The translations under genes were made by a program, and so were the position numbers. A stretch of DNA of 64,000 bases from Leyella stercorea (GTDB lineage Bacteria; Bacteroidota; Bacteroidia; Bacteroidales; Bacteroidaceae): NCBI RefSeq assembly GCF_021531655.1, contig NZ_JADYUF010000011.1:15902-79901 (forward strand), in the 5' to 3' direction. The notes beneath the pieces are model-generated. The model was not told the DNA's origin. It saw nothing but the letters and a program-made list of their open reading frames with translations, and did not search any database. This document shows positions 9,797 through 17,804 of this stretch, in pieces. Position 1 is the stretch's first letter, and each line of letters opens with the position of its first letter.

Positions 9797-9841
9797 TGCA
9801 AAGTAGAGTATAAAATAAGCAAATTAGAATATCAAAAGTGT

Positions 9842-10492
9842 ATGAAGATATTTTTCTCACATAAAGAAGAGGTATGGAACTCGTGGTCGCATGGCGCGGG
9901 TATAATTCTCGGTGTGGTGGTAGGCACGGCGTTCCTGGTATGGTGTGGTTGGGCGCGTAACGGTTGGGCAACGGCTGGTATCATACTATATCTATTCGGA
10001 ATGCTGTCGAGCTACATAGCTTCTACCGTCTATCACGCTCTGTCGGCATGGTCGCCGTGGAAGGAGAGGCTGCGCAAGTGGGACCATGCAGCCATATACT
10101 GGCACATTGCGGGTTCGTATTCGCCCATCACGCTGGTGGCGCTGCGCGAGTATGGCTATTGGGGATGGGCGCTGTTCGTCTTCATATGGTTGTCGGCAAT
10201 AGCCGGAACCATAAAGAGCTTCATCGGACTTAAGAGCCACAGCTACGTAGAGACGGCATGCTACGTGGTGATGGGACTGAGTGTGCTCGTGGCGTTCGGT
10301 CCGCTGATGCACTGTGTGGGTCCGTCGGCTATAGTATGGATTATAGCCGAGGGCGTGGCTTACATCACAGGTGCCGCCTTCTACTGCCTGCGCAAGCAGC
10401 GGTATATGCACACCGTATTCCACTTCTTTGTGCTCGCCGGTTCGGTATGTCACATCATTGCGGTGTGGGATATTCTGATGCGGTGGCTGTAG
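9842..10492 (+). CDS. Hemolysin III-family (PAQR-like) seven-helix membrane protein
   Basis: 216-residue integral membrane protein of the YqfA/TrhA family, related to progestin/adipoQ receptors; the biochemical role in bacteria is uncertain. The start MKIFFSHKEEVWNSWSHGAG is the family N-terminus. Seven hydrophobic segments follow. The conserved metal-site residues are present: SxxxH in ASTVYHALSAW, D in KWDHAAIYWHIAGSYSP, and HxxxH in HTVFHFFVLAGSVCH. An upstream in-frame ATG at 9794 lies within the -7 element and is rejected. It is followed at once by a 22-bp-periodic repeat array. Confidence 0.92.
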   Translation: MKIFFSHKEEVWNSWSHGAGIILGVVVGTAFLVWCGWARNGWATAGIILYLFGMLSSYIASTVYHALSAWSPWKERLRKWDHAAIYWHIAGSYSPITLVALREYGYWGWALFVFIWLSAIAGTIKSFIGLKSHSYVETACYVVMGLSVLVAFGPLMHCVGPSAIVWIIAEGVAYITGAAFYCLRKQRYMHTVFHFFVLAGSVCHIIAVWDILMRWL

Positions 10493-10511
10493 AAAATTGC
10501 GGACGTTTTGC

Positions 10512-10619
10512 AAAAGGAGTCCTTTTGCGTTTCAAATGTAGTCCTTTTGCATTGCAAATGTAGTCCTTTTGATGACCAAAAGGAGTCCTTTTACAATGCA
10601 AAAGGACTACATTTTTTTT
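10512..10619. repeat. 22-bp-periodic short palindromic array A
   Basis: Five units at exact 22-bp spacing: a 15-bp near-palindrome AAAAGGAGTCCTTTT or its variant AAATGTAGTCCTTTT, each followed by about 7 bp of variable linker (for example GCGTTTC, GCATTGC, GATGACC). Read on the minus strand the array begins with an AATGTAGTCC-type unit and ends with the linker GAAACGC, the same ends as the array at 51544-51650. Similar arrays lie at 18165 and 34527. It sits exactly where a toxin-like gene remnant stops. Confidence 0.85.
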
Positions 10620-10636
10620 GCTTGTCAGCCTATAGC

Positions 10637-10755
10637 TCAACCATGATATAGCTTCATATTAATTTTCCTCCATTGCGATGACAGAATGCCGTGAGGTCTT
10701 CTGTCGTGTCTTTGAAACTTAATGTGTGCATAACGTCGTAGAAACGCTCAGGCAT
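10637..10755 (-). pseudogene. Remnant of a two-gene module resembling DUF3791 / DUF3990
   Basis: Two overlapping short frames on the minus strand. The first (10755-10654) encodes 33 residues beginning MPERFYDVMHTLSFKDTTED and ending CHRNGGKLI. The second starts in an ATGA overlap and encodes only MKLYHG before a stop (10657-10637), just ahead of repeat array A. MKLYHG is the usual N-terminus of DUF3990 proteins, and the first peptide resembles the C-terminus of the DUF3791 proteins often encoded next to them. The resemblance is from memory and the peptides are short, so this is tentative. Confidence 0.35.
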
Positions 10756-10768
10756 TTATATTCTGCTT

Positions 10769-13531
10769 TTAGTGTGCTTCCAGCCAGTTTTCGCCCCAGC
10801 CTGAGTCGGCAACGAGCGGAACCTGAAGCGGATAGGCGTTCTGCATTTCTTCGATTACAATCTTTTCAACGCGTTCCTTCTCCTCGGGCAGAACCGAGAA
10901 GTTGAGTTCGTCGTGCACCTGCAGAATCATTTTCGACTTGATGCCCTCGCGGCGGAAGCGCTCGTAGATGTGCACCATGGCAATCTTGATGATGTCGGCA
11001 GCCGAACCTTGTATCGGAGCATTGATGGCGTTGCGCTCGGCAAAGTTGCGAACGGTGGCGTTGTGCGACGTGATGTCGGGCAGATAGCGGCGACGATGGA
11101 AGAACGTTTCGGCGTAGCCGTGCTCGCGTGCCAGTTCCTTCGCCTTCTCCATATAGGCTTGCACCTCGGGGAATGTCTCGAAATATCCGTCGATGAGCTG
11201 CTTGGCTTCGTCGCGGCTTATGTCCAGACGCTCTGCCAGTCCGAACACCGTGATGCCGTAGATGATGCCGAAGTTGGCGCGCTTGGCTTTGGTTCGTTGG
11301 TCGCGACTCACGTCTTCTATCTTCTCCTTATATATACGTGCGGCTGTGGCGGCGTGGATGTCGTAGCCCTCGCGGAACGCCTCAATCATGTTCTTGTCGC
11401 CCGACAGATGCGCCATGACGCGCAACTCAATCTGTGAATAGTCGGCTGAGAAGAACAGACAGCCCGGTTCGGGAATGAAGCACTTGCGTATCTCCTTGCC
11501 GTCCTCGCCACGAACGGGTATGTTCTGGAGGTTAGGGTCGGACGAAGAGAGGCGCCCCGTGGCTGTAACTGCCTGATTGAACGACGTATGGATGTGTCCC
11601 GTGCGGGGGTTGATAAGCTTGGGCAGGGCGTCGACATAGGTGCCGAGGAGCTTCTTCAAGCCTCGATGGGCGAGGATGTCGTCGACGATTGGAGCCTTCG
11701 AACGGAGCTGTTGCAGCACCTCTTCGGATGTGACGAACTGTCCGGTCTTGGTCTTCTTGGGCTTGTCCACAATCTTCATCTCGCCGAAGAGCACCTCGCC
11801 CACCTGCTTGGGCGACGCTATGTTGAACTCGTGTCCGGCGAGCTTGTATATGTTCAGTTCAATCTGCTTCATGCGGTCGGTCAAGGTTCGCGATGTCTCG
11901 GCAAGAGCCTTGGTGTCGAGCAGTACTCCGTTCATCTCCATTTCTGCCAACACCGGCACGAGCGGCATCTCGATGTTGTAGAACAAGTCGTCAACGCCAG
12001 CCTCCTTGAGGCGCGGCTTCAGCACGTTGTATAGGCGCAGAGTGACGTCGGCATCCTCAGCGGCATAGTCGCAGATGTCGGCAGGCGAGAGGTCGCGCAT
12101 ATTCTTCTGACCCTTGCCCTTGGGTCCGATGAGTTCGTCGATGTGTACCGTCTGGTAGCCGAGCAGCGTCTCGGCGAGAATGTCCATGTTGTGTTTCTGC
12201 TCGGGTTGGAGCACGTAGTGGGCAATCATAGTGTCGAACATCGGTGCTGCGAGCCGCACTCCGTAATTCATCAGCACCTCCATGTCGTACTTGATGTTCT
12301 GTCCGATTTTGAGGATTTCGGTGCTTTCGTACAGCGGTTTGAATATGTTAACAATCGTTTGCGCCTTTTTACGTTCGGCAGGAATTGCCACGTAAAATGC
12401 CTTTCCTTCCTCAACGGCGAAGCTCAAACCAACCAATTCTGCGTCGACAGGGTTGATTGAAGTGGTCTCCGTGTCTAGACTGAGAATTTGTTTTGTAACA
12501 AAAAAATCAAATAATTTGCGTGCTTCTTCCTCATTTTCAATGAGTTGGTAGTCATGAGAGGTCGTTTTTAGGCTCTCAAAACTCGAAAATTCTGCGCCAA
12601 CTGAATCATTGGTCGGATTTTCGGCAAATAAATCGAGTTGTGGATTAACAACTTTTTGCTGTTGTTGTGGCTTCTTTACAAATTTATCGAGAAGACTCTT
12701 AAATTCCAGTTCGGTGAAGATTTCGGCGAGTCGGGCTGTGTCGGGCTCCTCAATCTTCAGCGCGTCGAGATTGAGTTCTATAGGAACGTCGGTGCGTATG
12801 GTAGCCAGGAACTTCGACATGCGTATGTCGTCGACAGCCGACTCGACCTTTTCGCGCAGCTTGCCTTTAATCTTGGCAGTCGAGGCGAGCATGTTGTCGA
12901 TGCTGCCGAATTCGCCTATGAGCTTGGCGGCGGTCTTCGGACCCACGCCGGGGCATCCCGGGAAGTTGTCGGCAGAATCGCCCATCAGCGCCAGGAGGTC
13001 GATGACCTGGGTAGGGGAGTCGAGTTCGTACTTGGCGCACACCTCGCTGGGGCCCATAGTTTCGTATCCGCCGCCGTGACGTGGCCGGAATATGAACACG
13101 TTGTCGCTCACCAGCTGGCCATAGTCCTTGTCGGGCGTGAGCATATAGGTCTTGATGCCGGCAGCTCCAGCCTTGGTTGCGAGCGTACCGATGACATCGT
13201 CAGCCTCGAAACCGTCCACCTGCAGCACCGGGATGTGCATAGCCTCAATGATGCTCTTTATGACAGGCACCGAAGCGCGTATGGCTTCGGGTGTCTCCTC
13301 GCGTTGTGCCTTGTACGCAGGGAATGCCTCGTCGCGAAACGTCTTGCCATGGTCGAACGCCACACCGATATGTGTGGGCTGCTCTTTGGTGAGAATCTCG
13401 TTGAGAGTATTGACAAATCCCATCACGGCCGAGGTGTTCATGCCCTTGGAATTGATGCGCGGATTTTTGATGAACGCATAATATGCACGGTAGATGAGCG
13501 CGTAAGCGTCGAGAAGAAATAGCTTGTCCAT
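10769..13531 (-). CDS. polA: DNA polymerase I
   Basis: Replication and repair polymerase of 920 residues with all three domains. The 5'-3' exonuclease is at about 1-290. The 3'-5' exonuclease at about 325-525 keeps its acidic residues (LSLDTET, NIKYD, DYAAEDAD), so proofreading should be active. The polymerase domain has motif A DYSQIELR (Asp697), the O-helix RANFGIIYG with the Phe that disfavours Tyr-type dideoxy acceptance, and motif C QVHDE (His873-Glu875). There is a Gln/Lys-rich linker near residue 290. No oddities. Confidence 0.98.
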   Translation of the reverse strand: MDKLFLLDAYALIYRAYYAFIKNPRINSKGMNTSAVMGFVNTLNEILTKEQPTHIGVAFDHGKTFRDEAFPAYKAQREETPEAIRASVPVIKSIIEAMHIPVLQVDGFEADDVIGTLATKAGAAGIKTYMLTPDKDYGQLVSDNVFIFRPRHGGGYETMGPSEVCAKYELDSPTQVIDLLALMGDSADNFPGCPGVGPKTAAKLIGEFGSIDNMLASTAKIKGKLREKVESAVDDIRMSKFLATIRTDVPIELNLDALKIEEPDTARLAEIFTELEFKSLLDKFVKKPQQQQKVVNPQLDLFAENPTNDSVGAEFSSFESLKTTSHDYQLIENEEEARKLFDFFVTKQILSLDTETTSINPVDAELVGLSFAVEEGKAFYVAIPAERKKAQTIVNIFKPLYESTEILKIGQNIKYDMEVLMNYGVRLAAPMFDTMIAHYVLQPEQKHNMDILAETLLGYQTVHIDELIGPKGKGQKNMRDLSPADICDYAAEDADVTLRLYNVLKPRLKEAGVDDLFYNIEMPLVPVLAEMEMNGVLLDTKALAETSRTLTDRMKQIELNIYKLAGHEFNIASPKQVGEVLFGEMKIVDKPKKTKTGQFVTSEEVLQQLRSKAPIVDDILAHRGLKKLLGTYVDALPKLINPRTGHIHTSFNQAVTATGRLSSSDPNLQNIPVRGEDGKEIRKCFIPEPGCLFFSADYSQIELRVMAHLSGDKNMIEAFREGYDIHAATAARIYKEKIEDVSRDQRTKAKRANFGIIYGITVFGLAERLDISRDEAKQLIDGYFETFPEVQAYMEKAKELAREHGYAETFFHRRRYLPDITSHNATVRNFAERNAINAPIQGSAADIIKIAMVHIYERFRREGIKSKMILQVHDELNFSVLPEEKERVEKIVIEEMQNAYPLQVPLVADSGWGENWLEAH

Positions 13532-13535
13532 TTTT

Positions 13536-13608
13536 ATTATGTTGTAATGTTGAAGTGGTGAGGTGTTGTTATGTTGACCACCTCAACATCTCACCACCTC
13601 AACATAAT
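13536..13608. repeat. Imperfect inverted repeat between polA and the polyprenyl synthase gene
   Basis: ATTATGTTG at 13536 and CAACATAAT at 13600 close a long imperfect hairpin whose inner arms are GTGGTGAGGTGTTG and CAACATCTCACCACCTC. Related TGTTGTGATGTTGTGG-type tracts occur at 6100-6140 and 9065-9140, so it is a degenerate dispersed repeat. It lies in the polA leader. Confidence 0.6.
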
Positions 13609-13664
13609 TATTATTATATGGTGTAAAATTACAAAAAAAATGTCACTAATAACGGCAAAATCCG

Positions 13665-13672
13665 TAACTTTG
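13665..13672 (+). promoter_or_regulatory. -7 promoter element of the polyprenyl synthase gene
   Basis: TAACTTTG, exact -7 consensus, 20 bp upstream of the ATG at 13692, giving a very short leader. No clear -33 element. Confidence 0.6.
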
Positions 13673-13691
13673 TACGAAATATTATAATACA

Positions 13692-14669
13692 ATGGATTAT
13701 CTGTCAATCATTAAGAACCCTATAGAGGCGGAACTCGCCGACTTTATAAGTCTTTTCAACCAGTCGCTCTCGCACGAGGACGGACTGCTCGGCTCGGCGC
13801 TGGAGCACATCCGCAAGCGTGCAGGCAAGCGTATGCGCCCTATGCTGATACTGCTTATGGCGAAGAACTTCGGCACTATCAACGAGGCTACGCAGAATGC
13901 TGCCGTTGGATTGGAGCTGCTCCACACGGCTTCGCTCGTTCATGATGATGTGGTGGATGAGAGTGAGGAGCGTCGTGGTCAGGCTTCGGTCAACGCCACT
14001 TATGACAATAAGGTGGCTGTACTCGTGGGCGATTACATCCTTTCGACAGCCCTTCTGTGTGTGGCGCGTACTCATTCGGAGCAGATCGTTACTTATCTTG
14101 CCGAACTGGGACGCACGCTTTCCGACGGCGAGATACTGCAGTTGTCGAACATCGGACGCAAGGACATCTCGGAGGATGTATATTATGACGTGATAAAGCA
14201 GAAGACCGCGGCTCTGTTTGAAGCGTGTGCCGGCATCGGTGCATTGTCGTCGGGCGCGTCGGAGGAGGATGTTGAGGCTGCAAAGCAGTTCGGCCAGAAT
14301 CTCGGTATCATCTTCCAGATACGCGACGACATATTCGACTATTACGATTCGACGGAGATAGGCAAGCCTACAGGCAATGATATGGTTGAGGGTAAGCTTA
14401 CGCTGCCTGTAATATACGCCGTGAACAATGGTGGAAACGAGGATATGCGTCGTCTGGCATTGAAGGTGAAGGAACACTCGGTGAGTGCCGATGAGATAGC
14501 GCAGCTCGTAGATTATACCAAACAAATGGGTGGTATAGAATACGCCGAACGCCGTATGTGGGAGTTCCACGCACATGCCCAGCAGTTTATTGATGATAGA
14601 GTGGGGCAGCCGGACGTGAAGGCTGCGCTCCAGACTTATCTCGACTATGTTATAAAGAGAACGAAGTAG
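13692..14669 (+). CDS. trans-polyprenyl diphosphate synthase (IspB-like)
   Basis: Elongates farnesyl diphosphate with isopentenyl diphosphate to make the long all-trans side chain of menaquinone. 325 residues. The first aspartate-rich motif is HDDVVDE (Asp85, Asp86, Asp89) and the second is RDDIFDYYD (Asp212, Asp213, Asp216); the allylic-substrate region GKRMRP is at 45-50. The pair of residues before the first motif is small, consistent with a long product, but chain length is not decided by sequence alone. Menaquinone would serve the fumarate reductase encoded at 23.7-27.2 kb. Confidence 0.93.
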   Translation: MDYLSIIKNPIEAELADFISLFNQSLSHEDGLLGSALEHIRKRAGKRMRPMLILLMAKNFGTINEATQNAAVGLELLHTASLVHDDVVDESEERRGQASVNATYDNKVAVLVGDYILSTALLCVARTHSEQIVTYLAELGRTLSDGEILQLSNIGRKDISEDVYYDVIKQKTAALFEACAGIGALSSGASEEDVEAAKQFGQNLGIIFQIRDDIFDYYDSTEIGKPTGNDMVEGKLTLPVIYAVNNGGNEDMRRLALKVKEHSVSADEIAQLVDYTKQMGGIEYAERRMWEFHAHAQQFIDDRVGQPDVKAALQTYLDYVIKRTK

Positions 14670-14704
14670 GAAGTTAGGGGGCTGTAGCTTGATTGCTAAG
14701 AACT

Positions 14705-14785
14705 AAGCCTTATTGGGCATTCTTAGGCCTCTTTAAGCCGTGATTGAAAAGGCTTAGAGAGGCCTAAGAAGGCTCAGTGAGGCTT
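14705..14785. repeat. Long hairpin repeat downstream of the four-helix-bundle gene
   Basis: Two 35-bp arms (14705-14739 and 14751-14785) are inverted copies with a handful of mismatches around an 11-bp loop. The core is CTTAGGCCTCT. The same AGGCCTTACTGGGCCT-type words form the repeat on the other side of the gene (15406-15543), so the gene is bracketed by related inverted repeats. Confidence 0.8.
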
Positions 14786-14791
14786 ATAATT

Positions 14792-15346
14792 TCAATATCC
14801 TCTATAATCTTTTCTTGCCTTTGTCATTTGCTCTCTCATTCCGCCACTTTCCACAAACTTTATTTCCAGCTTCTCTATAAGCTTGTTTAGCATCCAGTCG
14901 GTTTGATGAATTAGGGTTATGGCGATATTGGCTATAGTTTCATCAGAGCGTTGTGTTATTGCTTTTCTATAGTAGGCGCTGTCGTTATGGTTGGCACAAG
15001 CACGTTTGGCTTGTGCAAGTCGCGGGTCGTCAGGTTGCCATTGTTCCAATCCTCTTACTCGTATATAATCTTCATAGTCTACTAACAGTTCCTGCAAACT
15101 GGCTTTTGCTACGTTTGTAAGTTTTATTTCTGTTTCCTTAGAAGTGTTGCCAGCCGCCGCTCCCTCTGCTATGTTCTGTTTCCCTGAACGTGCTGCTTGT
15201 ACCATTTGGTCAATTGTACGGTCACCTTTTTCAAGATATTTATGAGCAAAATAGTATGTGACATCGTATATGCATTCAGATTTTTGGTATACGAGGAGGT
15301 TCTTGTACGAGCCTCCATGGGGAAGAAAGGGTTTTGGTGTAGGCAT
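14792..15346 (-). CDS. Four-helix-bundle protein (S23/IVP-like) with suffix domain
   Basis: 184 residues, basic and almost entirely helical, with no membrane segment. The central part (YKNLLVYQKSECIYDVTYYF, GDRTIDQMVQAARSGKQNIA, EGAAAGNTSKETEIKL) matches the four-helix-bundle family that includes proteins encoded in 23S rRNA intervening sequences and the Avd accessory protein of diversity-generating retroelements. The stretch after residue 120 looks like the Bacteroidales 'suffix' form. No reverse transcriptase or rRNA is nearby. The role is unknown. It is flanked on both sides by related hairpin repeats. Confidence 0.8.
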   Translation of the reverse strand: MPTPKPFLPHGGSYKNLLVYQKSECIYDVTYYFAHKYLEKGDRTIDQMVQAARSGKQNIAEGAAAGNTSKETEIKLTNVAKASLQELLVDYEDYIRVRGLEQWQPDDPRLAQAKRACANHNDSAYYRKAITQRSDETIANIAITLIHQTDWMLNKLIEKLEIKFVESGGMREQMTKARKDYRGY

Positions 15347-15405
15347 AAGTTTGATTTTTATGGTTAGTGAATTGGGATTAATAGAGGTGGGTAGGGCTGT
15401 TGTCT

Positions 15406-15543
15406 GGGCCTTGCTGAGCAGTTGTCTGGGCCTTATTGAGGCTGTTATTAGGCCTTACTGGGCCTCAATAAGCCTTTCTAAGCCTTGGCATAAAAAGGCA
15501 TAGAAAGGCCCAGTAAGGCTCAGGTAACTGCTCAGCAAGCCCC
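15406..15543. repeat. Complex inverted repeat upstream of the four-helix-bundle gene
   Basis: The outer arms (GGGCCTTGCTGAGCAGTTG at 15408 and its imperfect complement ending GCTCAGCAAGCCC at 15543) enclose nested inverted words such as TTATTAGGCCTTACTGGGCC and GGCCCAGTAAGGCTCAG. The words match those of the repeat at 14705-14785. The block fills the space between the four-helix-bundle gene and the end of deoC. Confidence 0.75.
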
Positions 15544-15550
15544 TAATCCT

Positions 15551-16492
15551 TTAGAAGAACTTGATCTGCTCGCCTTTAATCTCGCTCAACAGCATGTTGG
15601 CAAGGCGTGATGTACCGAGGCGGAACCACTTGTTGGTGAGCCATTTTTCGCCCAATACTTCCTTGACTATTGTGTAGTAGATGATGGCATCCATAACGCT
15701 GTTGATGCCGCCAGCGGGCTTGAAACCTATCTGAATGCCCGTCTCGTCGTAGTATTCCTTGATGGCCTGGCACATAACGTAGGCTGCTTCGGGTGTGGCG
15801 GCAGGCTGAAACTTGCCCGTCGACGTCTTGATGTAGTCGGCGCCAGAGTACATAGCCAGCAGAGCAGCCTTCTTGATGTTGGTGGCAGTCTTTAGAGCAC
15901 CTGTCTCGAGTATAACCTTCATGGGCACCGTTTCGCCACATGCAGCCTTCAGTTCGGCTATGTCGTCGCACATTCCTTCGTAGTCGCCCGAAAGGAACTT
16001 GCCTACCGGCATAACGATGTCAATCTCGGTGGCGCCGTCGGCAACAGCCAGCGATGTCTCGGCAATCTTCACCTCGATGCGAGCTTGCGAAGAAGGGAAC
16101 GATCCACTGACGCAAGCTATCTCTACACCGTCCACCTCCAGTGATTCAGCCACGGTGTTGGCGAAGCACGGATAGACGCAGACGGTAGCCACGTGGGGCA
16201 TGTCGGGATACTGATTGTCGAAGTCGTTGACGCGCTCGGTGAACGCCAGTACGCTCGTGTCAGAATCGGTTGTCTTGAGCGTTGTAAGCTCGATGCTTCC
16301 GAAGAGGAATTTCTTAACGTCGATAGTGTCGTTAGCCGACACCTTCTCGGCAATGATATTGCGCACGGCATCGCGCACGGCGTTGTCGTCGATAGCGGTG
16401 TTGTATTTGGTAAGAGCAAGTTCGTACTTGCTCGTCTTCTCTTGTCCCATAGTCTCCTCGTCGTGGAGTATTACATCTTTAATTATTCCCAT
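15551..16492 (-). CDS. deoC: Deoxyribose-phosphate aldolase
   Basis: Class I aldolase that splits 2-deoxyribose 5-phosphate into glyceraldehyde 3-phosphate and acetaldehyde in nucleoside catabolism. 313 residues, longer than the E. coli enzyme as is common in Bacteroidales. The Schiff-base lysine is Lys222 in YIKTSTGK, the second lysine is Lys258 in GFKPAGGI, and Lys192 sits in MKVILETG. The start could instead be Met15 (MGQEKTSKYELALTKYN, position 16450), where homology is more likely to begin. It is the last gene of the dtd - membrane protein - MazG-like - deoC run. Confidence 0.95.
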   Translation of the reverse strand: MGIIKDVILHDEETMGQEKTSKYELALTKYNTAIDDNAVRDAVRNIIAEKVSANDTIDVKKFLFGSIELTTLKTTDSDTSVLAFTERVNDFDNQYPDMPHVATVCVYPCFANTVAESLEVDGVEIACVSGSFPSSQARIEVKIAETSLAVADGATEIDIVMPVGKFLSGDYEGMCDDIAELKAACGETVPMKVILETGALKTATNIKKAALLAMYSGADYIKTSTGKFQPAATPEAAYVMCQAIKEYYDETGIQIGFKPAGGINSVMDAIIYYTIVKEVLGEKWLTNKWFRLGTSRLANMLLSEIKGEQIKFF

Positions 16493-16530
16493 AGTCTTAT
16501 GCTTTTGTTTTTATTGTTATCTATAGTTGA

Positions 16531-16854
16531 TTATCTGAGTTTGGGGTTGTTCTTATGGCGCAATTTGTCGCGGTTGGTCTTCTTCTCGATACTCTTCTGC
16601 AGCGCCTCCGTAAGGTCTACGCCCGTCTGATTGGCAAGGCAGATGAGCACCCACAGAATGTCGGCCATCTCCTCAGAAGGGTCGTGCGATTCGCCCTCCT
16701 TGAAGCTCTGGTCGCCATAGCGTCGCGCCATGATGCGCGCCAGTTCGCCCACCTCCTCGGTAAGGCAAGCCATATTGGTGAGTTCGGAGAAGTAGCGCAC
16801 GCCATACTCCTTTATCCAACGGTCTACCGTCTCTTGTGCTTCCTTGATAGTCAT
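16531..16854 (-). CDS. MazG-like nucleotide pyrophosphohydrolase
   Basis: 107-residue all-alpha NTP pyrophosphohydrolase, expected to hydrolyse non-canonical nucleoside triphosphates. The metal-binding signature is split between LTEEVGELARIMARR (EExxE) and SEEMADILWVLICLAN (ExxD). The end is basic. It lies 11 bp downstream of the small membrane protein gene and 38 bp upstream of deoC, a nucleotide-salvage setting. Confidence 0.9.
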   Translation of the reverse strand: MTIKEAQETVDRWIKEYGVRYFSELTNMACLTEEVGELARIMARRYGDQSFKEGESHDPSEEMADILWVLICLANQTGVDLTEALQKSIEKKTNRDKLRHKNNPKLR

Positions 16855-16865
16855 ATTGCTTGATT

Positions 16866-17159
16866 TTAGATGTCAACAGGCAGTCCCAGCACCATCAGAT
16901 AGATGTCGTAGACAAGCCATATAGCGAGTATCGCAACCAGGCAGATGCGGAATATCACTCCTATCTTCTTGCTTCGCGACACGCTGTGGAACGGTCGGGG
17001 AAACTCCAGATACGTCATGATGCTGAAACCTATAAACAGCAATGCGCAACCCGTAAATGCATACAACGGCTTGTTGGCTCCCCACGAATCGCGGGTGAAC
17101 ATCAGCACCAGTCCTACAGCTTCGAGCAGTAGGGCAGTATTTGAAAGATACTTCTTCAT
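16866..17159 (-). CDS. Small membrane protein of unknown function
   Basis: 97 residues with three hydrophobic segments (about 7-24, 33-49 and 67-90). The loop FPRPFHSVSRSKK is basic and probably cytoplasmic. I do not recognise the family. Its position between dtd and the MazG-like gene on the same strand, with 11 bp to the latter, supports a real, co-transcribed gene. Confidence 0.75.
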   Translation of the reverse strand: MKKYLSNTALLLEAVGLVLMFTRDSWGANKPLYAFTGCALLFIGFSIMTYLEFPRPFHSVSRSKKIGVIFRICLVAILAIWLVYDIYLMVLGLPVDI

Positions 17160-17225
17160 AAGCTAAATTATTAAGTGGTTCTTAATGTCAGTTGTTTACG
17201 GTTATTATATCTCATTATTTACCGT

Positions 17226-17678
17226 TTATTCCTTGTTCTTGGTGTCCATGCAGATGGTTACGGGTCCGTCGTTCAAGAGTTCCACCTTCATATCGGCACC
17301 GAATTCGCCCGTTCCGACCTCACGGCCGAGCGCATCCGACAGTTTGCGACAGAACTCCTCGTAGAGCGGCACCGAAATCTCGTGACGTGCGGCGCGAAAC
17401 CACGACGGGCGGTTGCCCTTCTTGTACGAAGCGTAGAGCGTAAACTGGCTCACCACGAGAGCCTCGCCGCCCACATCGATAATCGAACGGTTCATTACTC
17501 CGTTCTCGTCGTCAAACACTCTCAGAGCTGCCACTTTCTTTACGAGCCAGTCGACATCTTCAGTCGTGTCCGACTCTTCAATGCCGAGCAGCAAGAGGAA
17601 TCCGTTGCCTATTTTCGACTTTATCTCGCCGTCTATCGTTACCGATGCGTACTGCACACGCTGTATTACTGTTCTCAT
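17226..17678 (-). CDS. dtd: D-aminoacyl-tRNA deacylase
   Basis: Removes D-amino acids (and glycine) mischarged on tRNA. 150 residues, standard length. The start MRTVIQRVQYASVTIDGEI is the family N-terminus, with the SQFTLYA motif (active-site Thr) and the C-terminal motif EFGADMKVELLNDGPVTIC containing the Gly-Pro region equivalent to GxxMxVxxxNDGPVT. First gene of the minus-strand nucleotide/tRNA cluster. Confidence 0.96.
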   Translation of the reverse strand: MRTVIQRVQYASVTIDGEIKSKIGNGFLLLLGIEESDTTEDVDWLVKKVAALRVFDDENGVMNRSIIDVGGEALVVSQFTLYASYKKGNRPSWFRAARHEISVPLYEEFCRKLSDALGREVGTGEFGADMKVELLNDGPVTICMDTKNKE

Positions 17679-17717
17679 TTATGTATGTAATTGATACGTT
17701 AATTATTATGCTGTTTA

Positions 17718-17725
17718 CAAAGTTA
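17718..17725 (-). promoter_or_regulatory. -7 promoter element of dtd
   Basis: TAACTTTG on the minus strand, 40 bp upstream of the dtd start codon. It diverges from the ncRNA promoter at 17768-17798. Confidence 0.6.
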
Positions 17726-17767
17726 ATCATATTAAATGTAAAATGAGTGTAAAATTATTCCATTTTC

Positions 17768-17798
17768 TTTGTTATATCATTTTTAATTAATAATTTTG
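17768..17798 (+). promoter_or_regulatory. Strong consensus promoter of the candidate ncRNA
   Basis: TTTG (17768-17771), a 19-bp spacer, and TAATTTTG (17791-17798): an exact match to the Bacteroidetes primary-sigma promoter in both boxes and spacing. Predicted transcription start is near 17805. No coding frame of note follows. Confidence 0.8.
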
Positions 17799-17804
17799 CA
17801 AACA

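Noticed and set aside
14705..14785. Intrinsic terminator for the polyprenyl synthase gene
   Set aside because: The hairpin is far longer than a usual terminator, lacks a T-run, and its words recur on the other side of the neighbouring gene; better treated as a repeat.
14792..15346. Avd protein of a diversity-generating retroelement
   Set aside because: No reverse transcriptase, template repeat or variable repeat is seen within the window near this gene.
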